From assembly GCF_937138205.1 (NCBI RefSeq), contig NZ_CAKZOT010000040.1, positions 1 to 64,000 of the forward strand: 64,000 nt of DNA. The letters are read 5' to 3'. The stretch comes from an uncultured Rhodospira sp. (GTDB taxonomy: Bacteria; Pseudomonadota; Alphaproteobacteria; Rhodospirillales; Rhodospirillaceae). Shown here one piece after another: positions 63,204 through 64,000 of this stretch (its first letter is position 1; each line of letters opens with the position of its first letter). Under the pieces are notes generated by a model. It worked only from the letters and a program-made list of their open reading frames with translations. It searched no databases and was not told the origin of the DNA. The position numbers were made by a program, and so were the translations under genes.

Positions 63204-63698
63204 ATGCGGTATCAAGGGCTTCTGTACCGAGCGATCAACCCGATCCACGCCCGACAGCCCCTCTCAGGGGAAGGCGCGCGGCGGTACGGCGGACGCTTCA
63301 ACCCGAAAGGCATGGCTGCCCTTTACACAAGCCGCAGCGTGATGACCGCCATTCGAGAGGCGAACCAGATCGGCACGCTGCAGCCCACAACGCTGGTCGC
63401 CTACGACGCCGACATCGCCCCGATTTTTGACGCAACGGATGCCGCCGCGTTGGCCGCCTTGGGTGTTGCTGGTGCCGACCTTTCTTCCGACGACTGGCGG
63501 GCCAGGATGCAGCAGGAGGGCACGGCGCCAACACAGCGCTTGGCGGAACAGCTCAAACACCTGGGCTATGCCGGACTGCACGTCCGGTCTTTCGCAAAAG
63601 GTGCTGGAGCGGAGGACCGGAACATCGTCCTCTGGACCTGGGGACCGGATCTACCGACGCGGCTGTTGCTGGTCGACGACGCCCATCGCCTGGGATGA
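63204..63698 (+). CDS. RES domain toxin
   Basis: LYRAINPIHARQPLSGEGARRYGGRFNPKGMAALYTSRSVMTAIREA; adjacent to a ParS-type antitoxin. Confidence 0.87.
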   Translation: MRYQGLLYRAINPIHARQPLSGEGARRYGGRFNPKGMAALYTSRSVMTAIREANQIGTLQPTTLVAYDADIAPIFDATDAAALAALGVAGADLSSDDWRARMQQEGTAPTQRLAEQLKHLGYAGLHVRSFAKGAGAEDRNIVLWTWGPDLPTRLLLVDDAHRLG

Positions 63699-63701
63699 CG
63701 C

Positions 63702-64000
63702 TCACCGCGCCACCTGGGGCGACAACCCGTCGGTCAGGAACGCGGTCCGCGCCGCCTCCCCATACAGGGCATGGACGACGGCCCGCGCCGGGGCATCAAC
63801 CGGCGTGCCGGCCCGCACCGCGACCTGAACCCGCACCGGTGGATGGGTCTCGGGCGGGAACGGCCCGACGAAACGCACGCGACCGTCCCGGCGCGCCGTG
63901 TTGGCCAGGGCCACGCCCAGGGCGGCCTCGCCGTGGGCCACCCAATCGAGCACGGTGCCCGGCGTGGGCGCCAGGGTCACGCGCCTTGAAACCCCTTCAT
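63702..64000 (-). CDS. C-terminal part of a ModA/SBP_bac_11-like substrate-binding protein (truncated by window edge)
   Basis: VLDWVAHGEAALGVALANTARRDGRVRFVGPFPPETHPPVRVQVAVRAGTPVDAPARAVVHALYGEAARTAFLTDGLSPQ; reading frame runs off the window. Confidence 0.5.
   Translation of the reverse strand, partial: EGVSRRVTLAPTPGTVLDWVAHGEAALGVALANTARRDGRVRFVGPFPPETHPPVRVQVAVRAGTPVDAPARAVVHALYGEAARTAFLTDGLSPQVAR

Overview
This 64 kb window is high-GC, densely coded and looks chromosomal. Gene content suggests an alphaproteobacterium, probably Rhodospirillales-like: ChpT, DUF2336, DUF4167, an NAD-GDH of about 1625 aa, atpHAGDC, and kdsD-lptC-lptA-lptB-rpoN. Most of it is core: ubiX, prmC, a proXWV-type betaine transporter, class II fructose-bisphosphate aldolase, hslVU, F1 ATP synthase, dapD/dapE, NAD-GDH, efp/epmA, a CheA hybrid with ChpT, lpt/rpoN, rnd and a polyprenyl synthase. 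Accessory material includes: (i) a two-gene AAA ATPase plus small TOPRIM-like cassette (41.3-42.9 kb); (ii) an AT-rich two-gene island of unknown function, soluble protein plus 4-TM protein (21.6-23.05 kb), beside a truncated repeat; (iii) an IEP-less group II intron (3470-4140) whose ends can be fixed by comparison with a second copy of the same composite repeat at 16.6-16.9 kb, which carries a 101-bp MITE-like element with an 8-bp target duplication; (iv) a bufferin/Hvf-type MNIO RiPP operon; (v) a RES/Xre-type toxin-antitoxin pair; (vi) an interspersed palindromic repeat family, one copy of which sits between atpD and atpC. I recognised no rRNA, tRNA or CRISPR array. All family calls come from reading translations, not database searches.
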